A stretch of 64,000 nucleotides of DNA from contig JARUPZ010000014.1 of assembly GCA_031213475.1 (NCBI GenBank), positions 3,824,535 to 3,888,534 on the forward strand. Direction: 5' to 3'. Position 1 is the first letter of the stretch. Each line of letters opens with the position of its first letter. This stretch comes from Nereocystis luetkeana. Lineage: Eukaryota; Sar; Phaeophyceae; Laminariales; Laminariaceae. The translations under genes were made by a program, and so were the position numbers. Under the pieces are notes generated by a model. The model searched no databases. It was not told the origin of the DNA and worked only from the letters and a program-made list of their open reading frames with translations. This document shows, one piece after another, positions 39,401 to 51,434 of this stretch.

Positions 39401-42400
39401 CATCTATTTTCGTTGCGCCAAAATCGACCACCCGTTCGCCAGTTGCATGTCATGTGCCTATTTTCACGGCTCATCACGGGTCAGGGAGTCTTCAAAAACT
39501 TAGAGGCCCGGCCGAGAGGTCTTCAAAACCTCACGGGGTGGGTCGGAGCGGGAGATTTTCGAATCGTCACGGTTCGGATCGAGTCAACACCACCCGATTT
39601 AACCCGCCCCGCCCCGACCCGGCCCGACCCGACCCGACCTAACCTTACCCGTATGTTTTTATCTGACCCGTAAACAGCCCTGTTTATTTTTACAAGCCCT
39701 GCTCCCGCATGGCTAATCTGCTCCGGATACGACACTGAAAAAAAACGGCGGCGTGTTTGAAATAGTAGAGCACTTACCCAGCTTTGGTCCCCGAGTTTGA
39801 CCAATATGCCTAAGTCTGGTACCTGGATACCCCAGAATTTGTACTAGTGTTTTTTGTCAAAGAGTGTTTCGTACAAGATTTCCTGATTCTCCTGATTTGT
39901 TCTCCTGAAAGAGGAAATATTCGTTGGCATTTTATGTCCCCTGTCATCTTGTTTGGAGATATTTCCTCGTTTTCCTCTTTTTTCCCTCTACTTTGTTTTC
40001 CAAGAAGAGAAAATCCAGACGAAAAAATGCGGTAATCAAATAATTACGGCCCTAAATACACACACCCTGTAGGGAAAAAATATTTTAACACGTCCCTTCA
40101 ATGGGCCATTTTTTCGCAAAACGACTGCCTACATAACTGCGCATCCCGGGAAACAGATCGACCCCATGTACCAGTACGCGCTGCCCTGGTTCAGCGCGCT
40201 GTTCTGCAAGACCATCGGCCAGACTCCCCCCGCGCCAGACCTGGAAGGGAGGCTGAAGAACCTGAACGATTGCTTCACCAAGGCCGTCTACGCGAACGTC
40301 TGCCGGAGTCTGTTCGAGGCGCACAAGCTCCTTTTCAGTTTCCTACTCGCCATTAAAATACTTCAGGCGAGTACATACTTATGTACATAAAATGGATATA
40401 TTGGGGTATGGGTGAGTGAAGTTACATGAAATATTGACTTGAGCTGGTGTGATTTTTCTTTGTGTCTAGGGTACTAGGTGTTCGTACGTAGGGCATATGA
40501 GGGAGGGGTTGGCGAAGAGGGATCGATCTACTACTGCGGTAGTTTATATAATAGTTTGCGTGTAAAATATAGTTGGATGCCATCGATGGAATCTAGCGAT
40601 ATTCTCATAAGAACCAGTCAGCAAAAGTTCCTCGAGTTCGCGCGGACGAGTTTTTATTCCCTCTGTCCCAGCAACGTGCTAGTGAAGAAGTGTGGCTGAC
40701 CAATATTATATACACCAGACACGCTATAGAACCTAACGTTTCCATCATTAACGTCGTTAGAGTGAACTCAGCAAAGACCATCCACGAGTCGGCCGTGGGT
40801 GTCATAGCATGTCACAGAGTCGCCATAGCGTTGTAGGCTTTCCGATGATGCGAGCGATAGATGCAAACGTATGTGCATCACAAGCATCTGTCGGGCACCG
40901 GGCAACGATCGGTTGTGTCTCACCGAAAACACGTGTAAACTAGGCATCGTTCGGCGCCCATTCAAGCTGTTCTTAGGGTTGTGTTTTGGTTCCAAGAAAT
41001 TTCTTATTTGACGGGGCTCCTCAACTGAGGAGCTACTCAGCCATGGTTGGATTCCCACTATTGAAGTTTTACCATGGTTGGGTTCACGGTACACATCTAA
41101 GCCGTGACATTGGTGTTTCATCGGGCAAAGCTAGACAAGCTTGAAAGCTTGATTGGCTTGTTTTCAACTCTAAGAAACAAAAAACTAGAACATTTGTTTG
41201 GGATTAACGATGTTTTTGTAGTGCTTGATTTCGTGGTGTACACCTAAGACACGACCGTGTTAATCATGCTCCGTGCACACACAGGGAGACAATCGAATAG
41301 ATGTCGCCGAGTGGCGCTTCCTCATATCCGGGATGTCGCCAGGGCAGTCTCCGCTGAACAACCCGGACCCCGCGTGGATCGAGGTGAACGTGTGGGGAGA
41401 GATCGCGGCGCTCTGTGGGCTGGACTACTTCCAGGAGTTCGCCACGATGTTCGCGCAGAGGACCGTAGCTTGGAGAAGGTTAGACACAGTAGCCCAAAAC
41501 AGTGTGTGATATGTAGCTCGAGGTCGTTTCTCGTACGTTGTATAGTAAATATGATGTCGTGTGCCTCGTTTATACAGTTGAAAAGTAGTTGGTATCTCGA
41601 GTAAATCTAGATTAATTTGAAATTCCTATTTTTTCCAGGTTATCGTCTCCAAAAAAACTAACTACCTCGTATCATAGGTAGAAACCAAGATGAGGTCTTG
41701 AATTATTATTGGTACGAATTTATCCATCTCTCACTAAACTCAAGCGGAGAAATATTTAATTTCATCCCCCGAAACTGTATGTAATACTATACTCGTATAT
41801 ACAACGTGAAATTATACCTGGCAAACCGACTGTGAGAGGGTATGGGTGGGCGGAATGACAAAATTCATGACTTTTAGGCAGTGTGAGGTCATCCATTCAT
41901 ACCCCCGAGGTGCGCGACATACATCCATACTCAGTGAAGGCCTCGGCCTATATACGAAGTGGACCGTCTGGCTGCACCTTCATTTTTGTGTCTCAAAGTA
42001 TAGGCATTTTTAGTACGAGATGTAGCATAGAGGCCCTGAAGCGATACGCCCCAGAAAAATGTACAGTAGGCTTAATTAGGCCGGGGCTGCAGGCAAAAAA
42101 AAAGAGAAACGCGGAGCAACGATCGCCACCATGTCGGGAAAAGTTTTTTTTTAGAAACTAGATAAAACATGTTCGTTTGTTTTTTTCAGTCTTGTTTCAC
42201 TTGATTTTAGTATACCCCTCTCTGGCTGGGACTAAAATAAAGCAAACTATGGTGTCGGTTTTGTTTTGTACACTTGGTTCACACCTGTCGGAAGCATGCG
42301 CCCTTAGTAGGTAGGGATGGGGGATGAATGCCCGCGATGTGGCTCCGGATTTTGAGTTTACGAAACGCAGGGAACTGGAGGAGCAGGAAGGTAGAGATGA

Positions 42401-45400
42401 TATATGGGGTGGAAATATGTAAAACTGTCCGCATCCTGGTAGCTGTCCGCGTCCTGGTTGCCAGTCTTCCCTCTCCCGCCGTTCGATCCGAAAAATCATT
42501 GACGAATCAGCCGCACCTCGGAGCAAGACAACAAGGTGATTTCAGTGTGTGGTTCGATTGTGTACTACGTACGACAATGCGCGGACCCGTCCACCATTGG
42601 GATCGAAACGAGCTTCGCGTACAATGTAGCCTCCAGCACGAACGTTCTGGCCAGAACATCCTCAGAGCGACACAAGACAGAACAAAACAAAGAAGCACCT
42701 CAGCTGTGATGAAATCCCGAACCTTTCCTCAGAAGCCATCTTTTCAAGTTTTATATTTTCCCCCAAATTTAAAGTCATCTTTGCAAGCTCTTTAAATTTT
42801 TCAGACATCGTCTTTGCATGCTTATTAACTTCCTCAATCCTCATCTTTGCAAGCCTGTAATTTCCCTCCAAAACTCATTTTCTCAAAAACTATCTTTGCA
42901 CGCTTACTATTTTCTTCAAACCTCATGTTTGCAAGATTATTAGGGTGTGGTACTTCGATCGCGGGCGCTTTTGTGCGGGGTGGTGCCCCGTTCTATTCGA
43001 ACCACCCGAGGCGCTACGTGCTCGGTCACACGCTGTCGGCATGCCACCTCACTGTTTATTGCTATCGTTGTAAAAAAGCCGCACCGATAACTCTGCTCTG
43101 GTTTCGCTGCTTTCTGTCGTGTTTTGATGATTTGCAGAGTGTTCGATTCCAACGAGCCCCACACGGCAGACTTCCCGGCTCCTTCGGACGATCTGCCGAG
43201 GAAGGCCGGTTCGGCCATCTTCGGAGAGGGGAGCTATCCGGACAAGGACGTGGAGGGATGGCTGCGGCGAATGTGCATTCTCCGGTAACCATTGTCGTCC
43301 GGAGCGAAACGTATGCCGAGCATGGTACAACACCTACAACATGTCGTCTCCTTCTTGAAACACAAACAAGAATACATTGTTTTTTTACCCCCACGCAACA
43401 TATTTCATTTGACCGTCATCCTCATCGATGTCCTAAGGACTAACCTCGCCGTCTTCTTCTGCTCGAAGCCGATATGGCGAGGAGGTCCATCCGGGCAAGC
43501 TATCCTCGTAGCGCTCAACAGGAGCTGATGAACCCCGCGCTCCGCTCCGTTGTTTCGTTGTTTCGTTTCCATTTCTCCGCGAATCAGGTGCCTTCGCAGG
43601 GACAAGATGACGGAAGCGATGCAAGCCTTCGTGGTTGACGTGATGGGACCCTTCTTCGTGGAGCCCCCGACGTTTGACCTCAAGGGCTGCTACGAAGACT
43701 CTTCGGTGACAATGCCCCTCATTTTTGTTCTCAGCACCGGGTCGGACCCCAACAAGGTGCGACGGGGCTTGAATACATCCCGGTGCACGATTGCGGGGGA
43801 ACCTATATTGTAATCAGAAGCTAATAGGGTATAGAAACATATGGGGTTACGTGGTGTTTGGGTCCATGTCGGGGGTTGTGATTCCTAGGTAATAGGTGTG
43901 GTTGCGGGGAAACGTAGCAATCGGAACAAAATATGCTGCGCAACGACAGGAGGGGGTGTATGTCCTATCTGTTACTCCATTGCGGCTTCTGGTAACTGTG
44001 TCCCCCTCCGCCGTAGTATGGCGCACGCATTTAGTTTGTCACGGTTCCCCCTGCACAGTAATAGTACGCGACAGTGACCATTTCTAAGCCGAGATTGAGG
44101 TAGGACACGCCTTTCTGCTTTGCGTAACAGGAGAGAAGTCGAGCCTTGCTTAGCCGAAATGAGAGATAGGTAATCCTTTTAGTACCGTACTTTACAGAAA
44201 CCTGGAGAGGGCTCTAAATACAATTATTTTGCCCTCAGGCCGGGAGGGAGAGTCCTATGGGGGTTGGTAAGTGGTGTCGCATACTGTACTCTGTACATAG
44301 GAAATGGCAATCCAAGAAAGCGACAAGATTCCTGGTAAGCTTCCAGGGAAAATTCGTGGAGAGGTTGCCAATACAAGTGGTAGGGGCCCCTCTCAAGTGC
44401 CGGTATGGTGTATATGCGCAAGCCAACAATGCCGGCACTATACTAGCGGCAACTGGCACTACCCCGCACACTGCCACACGAGTGAATCCCATCTGTGCCA
44501 AGCGATACCACAGTGACTATAGCAGGCGGCCGGCACTACTCAGCCGGCACTATAACGGGACAACTGCTTGTACCCACGACCCCTACTCGAACAACGTTTT
44601 TTTTCTAGAGCCTTGGGTTCAATATTACGCATGCCAAATTTAGGTACGAAGAAGAAAGGTCGGCTTCGTGTCTCGAAACACTTCAAGGCAGGCGCGTACT
44701 GCGGTCAAACAGCTGATTTGTTTTTTTCATTTTTGTTTTTCTACCTACAGGCGTAGCACGCATATGTTCTAGGACCTCTTTCTCACTTGGGTAGGAAGTC
44801 TATATGTAGCCCCTTGGTGACAAACTAACTTTTTTGTTAAAAGCCCGATCCAAAATCGATCTCCACCACGTGTTTTGCAATGCTCGCGGGGTTTCAACGA
44901 ATATTGTCGAGGAAACCAGAACGGGGTCCTTATATACTAATGTAGGTCTTCAGTTGAGGACTCCCCCCTTCCCCCTATATATTGTATATAGGTTGGGCTA
45001 GCGTCGGTTGGTAACGACACTGTAAAACATGCCGTTCACGAAGTGAGCTAGACAACTAGGGTCCGGTTTTCGGGTTAGGTTTTGGCGGTCGTTCACAGCT
45101 GGCGATCGAGTCGGATCCTTTGTGTGGGGTGGAGAGCCTATACTCTGCACAAGGGAATGATCGTACCATGTTCCTGGTAGTACCCACGAGGGAGTTACGT
45201 AGTACCTCCACTGCTGTCTCTGGAAGCGGCCACACCGGAAAATAAATCAATTCATTGACGCTGTCGTCCCTATGCCAGAACGTTCTCCTCACAAACGGTT
45301 CTTAGCAGGATGCAGCCCACCCTTCGTGAGACTCGCCGAAGACCTCACGCCGCTCCGGGCTTGTTGCCAGCAATATCTGCCTTTCGGTGAAAACCCCGAC

Positions 45401-48400
45401 GTGCTCTGTCCCGGCATTATAGGGATGCGAGGGTCTATGGTCATACGCCTACGTCCATGCATGCTATCGAGTACACCCCCCTCGCCCGATAGCAAGCAAA
45501 TAAACGTCTATTAGCCCTGATACAACAAGCCCTGATACATGCTGTAGGCCGTGTGCAGTGAAACAAGGTTATGCCGACATGCAAAAACTAGGTGCGTTTT
45601 TACCCCGTCGATTCAGCTCTATTGATAGTGCGCGGAAGATGTTCGACGGCCAGAAGAGAGCCTGTGTAATGTAGTACTGGTAGTGGTTGATCGGGAAAAT
45701 TCCATCGAGGCAACAACGGCCTGAGCAACCTGCCTGCGTTTTCACACCCAACCAGTCTTCTTCTGTGCGTCCACCGTTCACTGCTTGAAATTCCTAAATT
45801 AAATCCGACAGGACCTGTTTAAACTAGCGGAGGATATGGGAATGACCGACAAAATGAGGAGCATTGCGCTGGGTCAGGGTCAGGGATCGATCGCCGCGGC
45901 CATGATCGAGAAGGTATACTCGTACGTCGAAGCCAATGTTGTTGGCTTCGTAGAAATTATAAGCCACGACTCAGCTGCGTGTGATAACTTCGGTGCCCCC
46001 CCCCTGCGGGTGATTGTTGTGATACACCTGGTGTATTGCAGGACAACCTCTATATTGAGACGGAGGTCCTGCTCCGTTGTTCCAGCATCCTTCGCTGCTG
46101 CTAAGTATATCACATAAAAAACTTACAGACATACAAATTCCAGGCGGTTTGTCCTCGAAAACGTTGGTAAAGTTAAAAAGGCGTAGCTTATTTTCTACCA
46201 CTATTGTATCGTCAAATTTTTGCCCAAACGTGCACTGGAAATCATCATCCACAACCCTTGGAACCTGTGGATGGCTGAATTGATTGAGCAGGGAGTTTTA
46301 GAAGGCAACTGGGTGCTGCTTCAGAACTGCCACCTTTCGATCTCCTGGATGCCCGAGCTGGAACGGCTGTGCGAGGAAATCAGCCCGACACAGACTCACC
46401 AGGACTTCAGACTCTGGCTTACGTCAAAGCCGAGCAACTTTTTCCCGACGGCGATCTTGCAGGTACACTGTACCCACGGAAGGGCCACGGGGAGTCGATG
46501 CCCATTGTGATGATTGCGTTTGCCATCCGACAGTGTTGAGCATGAGCTTCTACGTTGATCACTCATGAGCATTCCACGAAGAACGAAAACCGAGGGAACT
46601 ATCAATAGCCAGAACAAAAATACTCGATACACTTAGATCACTCCGGGTAAAATCCAAAGACCGATTGGTCTTCCTGTGCATGCCCCAACGGTTCTTACGT
46701 TTCCACTCAGAGTGGTGCATGTCTGTCCGTGCATACATTTTGTAAAAATATATGACGAATTGGTACCCAGTATATCGTACTGGATACGACAATAAAATCA
46801 TACGTATACACGACTTTGCGTTTCGTGTCCGCACCGCCTCGCTATCATATTTACAGTGTCAACTAGATATGGAGCAGCGTATGAAAACCATGCGATATTA
46901 CAGTAGTACAATACGTACGTTGCGATACTCCAGTACTACGGTAATCTCCTCACACTACTTCCAAGCATTTTAACCTGAAGGGGTATAGGAACGCTCTTAT
47001 TTGGGGGTCGGGCTCAAGTTGTTATTCTTAGCATTACGTGAGACAGGGTGTGTCCTTGCAGCGCTGACCCTAAACAACAACGATTTCTTGGAGTTTTCGC
47101 TCAAATACCGAGGGAAGTTAAACGTACGGTGCTCCGAAACCGAGTGCAATACAAAACCCCAACATGCCGTACCCTGTGCTCAAAATGGAGGCAACGCGAT
47201 AACGAGCCGAGGCTCTCGCCGGCAATTCAAGTCGAGATTTCTTGCTAAATAGCGGGTGCGATCTGTCTACTATGACGGATGACGCGTGGATTTTCAGATC
47301 GGAGTGAAAATGACAAAGGAGCCACCCAAGGGGCTTCGGGCCAACCTCCGCTCCACGTACTCCAAGATGGACGACGACAAGCTCAAGCGCACCTGCAAGC
47401 CCGCTGACTACCGCAAGATGCTCTTTGGTGAGAAGGCTTAACCCAACCCAACCCAACCTAACCCAAGCCACAGCTTCTGGGTTTGTCGTTTTTCCCTGTC
47501 TTTCTCCCATGCGATTTACCTGTCGTCGCTTGGAAAGCTACGTACAGGCTTGTAGGAAGTACGTACAGTAGTGGCCAGTGATCGGGCTCGTTCTTTCTAT
47601 GTATAATATTACGGAGGACCCTAGTTAACAGGACCTATGGTGTACATAAAAACCTATATGATTGACCATTTTTACTAACAATATTTGGTCCTGTTAACTA
47701 TGGCCCCCCGTAATAGTATGTATTCAAAGTTACGTCGCACCAAATCCCATTTCGCGTCTGCTTTTCCGTTCTTGAATCCGTCCGATCGGGTATCGATATT
47801 ACGATTTGAGAGTCTAAGGAAACATTACGGCGGGGTAGACGCTTCAGGCAAATCTCGAAAGCGGGATGGGCCCCTAGGCAGCAATGGTCCCTCAATAGTG
47901 CCGGTGTACGCCTGCACATAATACCGGCACTGCTGTGGCGGCAACTGGCACTACTTTTCTCCCTGACACAATGGTGAACCCCACCTGTGCCAAGCGATTT
48001 CCTAGGCACTAAAGCAGGCAGCCGAAACTACTCAAGCGGCACTAGAAAATGACCTCTACAGGTACCTGGTATCTGTTTTTGAGCTGTAAAAAAATAAATA
48101 AAAATGAAATTCGTATTTCGCTCGCGTCTGTTATCCGAGCAAAAGTCTAAGTAATGATGTGTTTCGTCTCCCTAGCAAGGGGTAGCTGCATAATGGATGA
48201 TGGATCGACCATAGGACCGTAGAGCAAGAAGTTATGAGTACGAGTACGCCCTCAAATCAGCGCGCTCGCGAGATGACACACGTGTCCCCGACTCGGCAGG
48301 TCTATGTTTCTTCCATGCGCTGGTCGTCGAGCGCAAGAAGTTCGGACCTCTCGGGTGGAACGTCCCGTACGAGTTCAACGAGACGGATCTGGATATCTGC

Positions 48401-51386
48401 ATAGCGCAGTTGGAGATGTACGTCGACGAGTACGCGGTGATCCCGTACCAGGTGAGGATGCGTATAACCTAAGGATGCGTATAATCTGGTTACTTCATGG
48501 CAGTACGAGTAGCGTCATGGCACTGCCATGGCACTGACATGTGGCAGAGCAGTGCCACGGTGGGCTTAGCTTGCCTGGTTTTCTGAGTTCCTCGCACCAG
48601 GAGCTCAATGCCTCTTCCGAAAGGTGACAGCGAAATAGTTTGTTTGGCGCAAACCTGACCAAAATCTGCAAGCGCCAGTTCTAAAAACGAAATACACTAG
48701 TAGCGGTATCATACTAAAACGCAGTGCGCCCTTGAGGAGCTCAACCGATCAGACATTATTGAGCCAAAAAACGGTATACCTTTACTGTGCGATGAGTCGG
48801 CATTACCAAAGCATTGCTATGGGGCTTCCATGGCCCTGATATGGGACTGAAAACAGCTGCCTACCACATACCTACAATGGCACTGTCATGTACGCTCCTA
48901 GGGAACCTATGGCGGCCGCCATGGCACGCCGCATCGATGCATTGCCATATATATATTGCGCTGTCACGGGCTGCCGAGGCTTTACTATGTTTCCAACATT
49001 TTAGCTTTTATGAACTACCGTGGACTCTCATACCAATGGCTGTCATACCACCATTCTCCGACACTACCACGCTGTGGGCTAGACTCGTATAAGAACCTGG
49101 CCGTAGTCGCCTGTAGGGAGCGAGAATATTGAAATGTTGCCCAATGTTCGATTTTTTTAAACTAAATATCCCTGTTCTTGTCATCGGGTGCCTATTATAT
49201 AGTTGTCGCCCTCGCATTCCCCGATGAGACGCCACTTCTAAATCAATGACGTTCGTTTAAACGAGAATTTGCTAAAAGGCCAATGTATATCAACGACGCA
49301 CCTTCAAACCGGGCTTTGCTATGAGACACCCCTTTGAAACACGTTTTGCTGCTGCGTGTGATGCGCCAATGGTATCTCAACGAACGATCTTGCTTTCAAA
49401 CAGATTTTTCCACATTACATGTGAGACGCTAGTTGAATCTCAACGACGTCCTTTTTTAAGCAACGTTTTGCTGCATGTGACACTAGATGCCAGGTAACAT
49501 TTTCAACGACGGTCCTTTTTTCAAACAGGTTTTGCGACAGCTGACATCGGTGGTGAACTACGGTGGCCGTATCACGGACGACAAGGATATGCGCACTTCC
49601 GACATCATCATCGCCGGGTTTTACAACCCAGAAATTCTCTCAAGAGATTTCACCTTCAGCCGATCGGGAAGGTGACACGTGACGCATATCATAGTAAGCT
49701 TCGATCCAATAGGGGGGAGGACTCTCTGAGATAGGGAACCTTGCGAGAATAATCCGTGGCTTGAGTTCGTAAGAAAGAGTGAGGCGTGTTGGCATTTTTT
49801 TTTGAAATAATGTACTTTTATCGGCAGACGTACGCTGTTTCGCCTGATCGCGCTACTCTAGTGGCAACGCCTAACGGATACGGCACGGGACGCACTGATT
49901 TCCGTTCAATCTACATTTTGCGGCTGAAAAGGCTTGCCCACACTATAGCAATTCCAAGCAGCCCCCCTCAGAACGTGGGTGCGGTTCTGACAGAATAACA
50001 TGGACCGTTCGTTTTGCGTACCCTCAAGTACGCGTTGTACAACTGCTGTAGATTTTTGGTTTTAGAGTTTTTTAGAGTTTTATAGCGAAGCTGACGAAAC
50101 CTTGCTCGCAAATTGGGGCCCTTTTAGTTCAAGATATATATGCGGATTTCGCATAGCTCGCATGAAATCACCGGGAAAAAAGGCTCGATAGGTCAAGGCC
50201 TACGGTGGCGACACAGAATTTCTCGTAGACCGATAGGCGTATATCGTCGTGGAGTACAAGGACGTGCTGTTGACGCTGCGAGTCCGGTACATTTGTCTCT
50301 CTGCCTACGCTACGGGCGGGAAAAGCTGTAGCAGCCCCGTCACGCATATTTGCTTGACGCCGTATTATGTAGACAGTCTATCCAAGCGAGTCACTAATGA
50401 TTCAATCGCACCGCTTTAGGGAGGGCCTACACGTATCGCGTTGCCACCAGCTTGCACGAGCTTGCGATAGACGATCAAGGAAGTGTATAATATATGTGAT
50501 TGTCAGCTTGAAACCCAAACAGAAAATATCGCTATTTCATGCAATTGCATGCAAAGCTTGCGGCCTTCCTGCAAGTGCAACGCGGATGCAACTTGCATCA
50601 TGCAAGCTTGTACGCACTTGCATAGAAGAAAAATCAAGTACGAGTAGTGTGCATCATTGTTATAGTAGCTCGACCCAAGCGCCAGCAGTAACAGCAGCCT
50701 GTGCGGATGTTGCAACGGGAGCTATAGGTTAATTTGACACACGACACGAGAACGTGGAAGTGTGGTGAGCTTAAGCTATATTTTTACCAATCCGCCGGAG
50801 GATAAAAAAAAAGCTTGAAACCCAAACAAAACCAGAAACGTTCTGTCTATCACTGGTGTGCAGGTACGGATCAATCGAGCCGGACCCAGACAACCCGCAA
50901 CAGAGCTACCTCGACTATGTTGAGTCCTTCCCGCTAAATGCCGAGCCTGAGGTGAGCGCCCCCCCCACCCCGTACTACACAAGTCGTGCTACGGTAAGGG
51001 TTGCAATCAGGGTTGTATTTTCAGCTCAAACACCCCCCCCCTCAACCATTGAAACCGAGGAGCTCGTACCCAAACGATCGATCTATAACACATACCAGGT
51101 AACAAACAACTTACAAAATGTGCGTTTCGACGATTTCCCTCTATCCCACGCTGCTCTGTACTGATCTGATGGTTTCGTTGTTTCTTTTTCATAAACAAGC
51201 TTGCGTGCGACGATGTGGTACTTCATATTCGTATGTACTATGGTTGGGCCTTTCGATTGAGGGGCCGGGGATAGCTTCACGTACGTATTGCGTGCCTCGG
51301 AGTGGGGGAAACTGATTTAAATTCATGCTACTTTAAGATAGCTCGAGTCATTAATTAATCATTTCACCCATCCATGATCCATCTCT

Positions 51387-51434
<48 letters not shown>

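Noticed and set aside
42847-43443. 198-codon plus-strand open frame
   Set aside because: Out of frame with the dynein reading of exon 32, which it overlaps.
46196-46291. Upstream extension of exon 35 ([13 protein letters not shown])
   Set aside because: The frame is open, but including it breaks phase with exon 34 and adds residues absent from the family.
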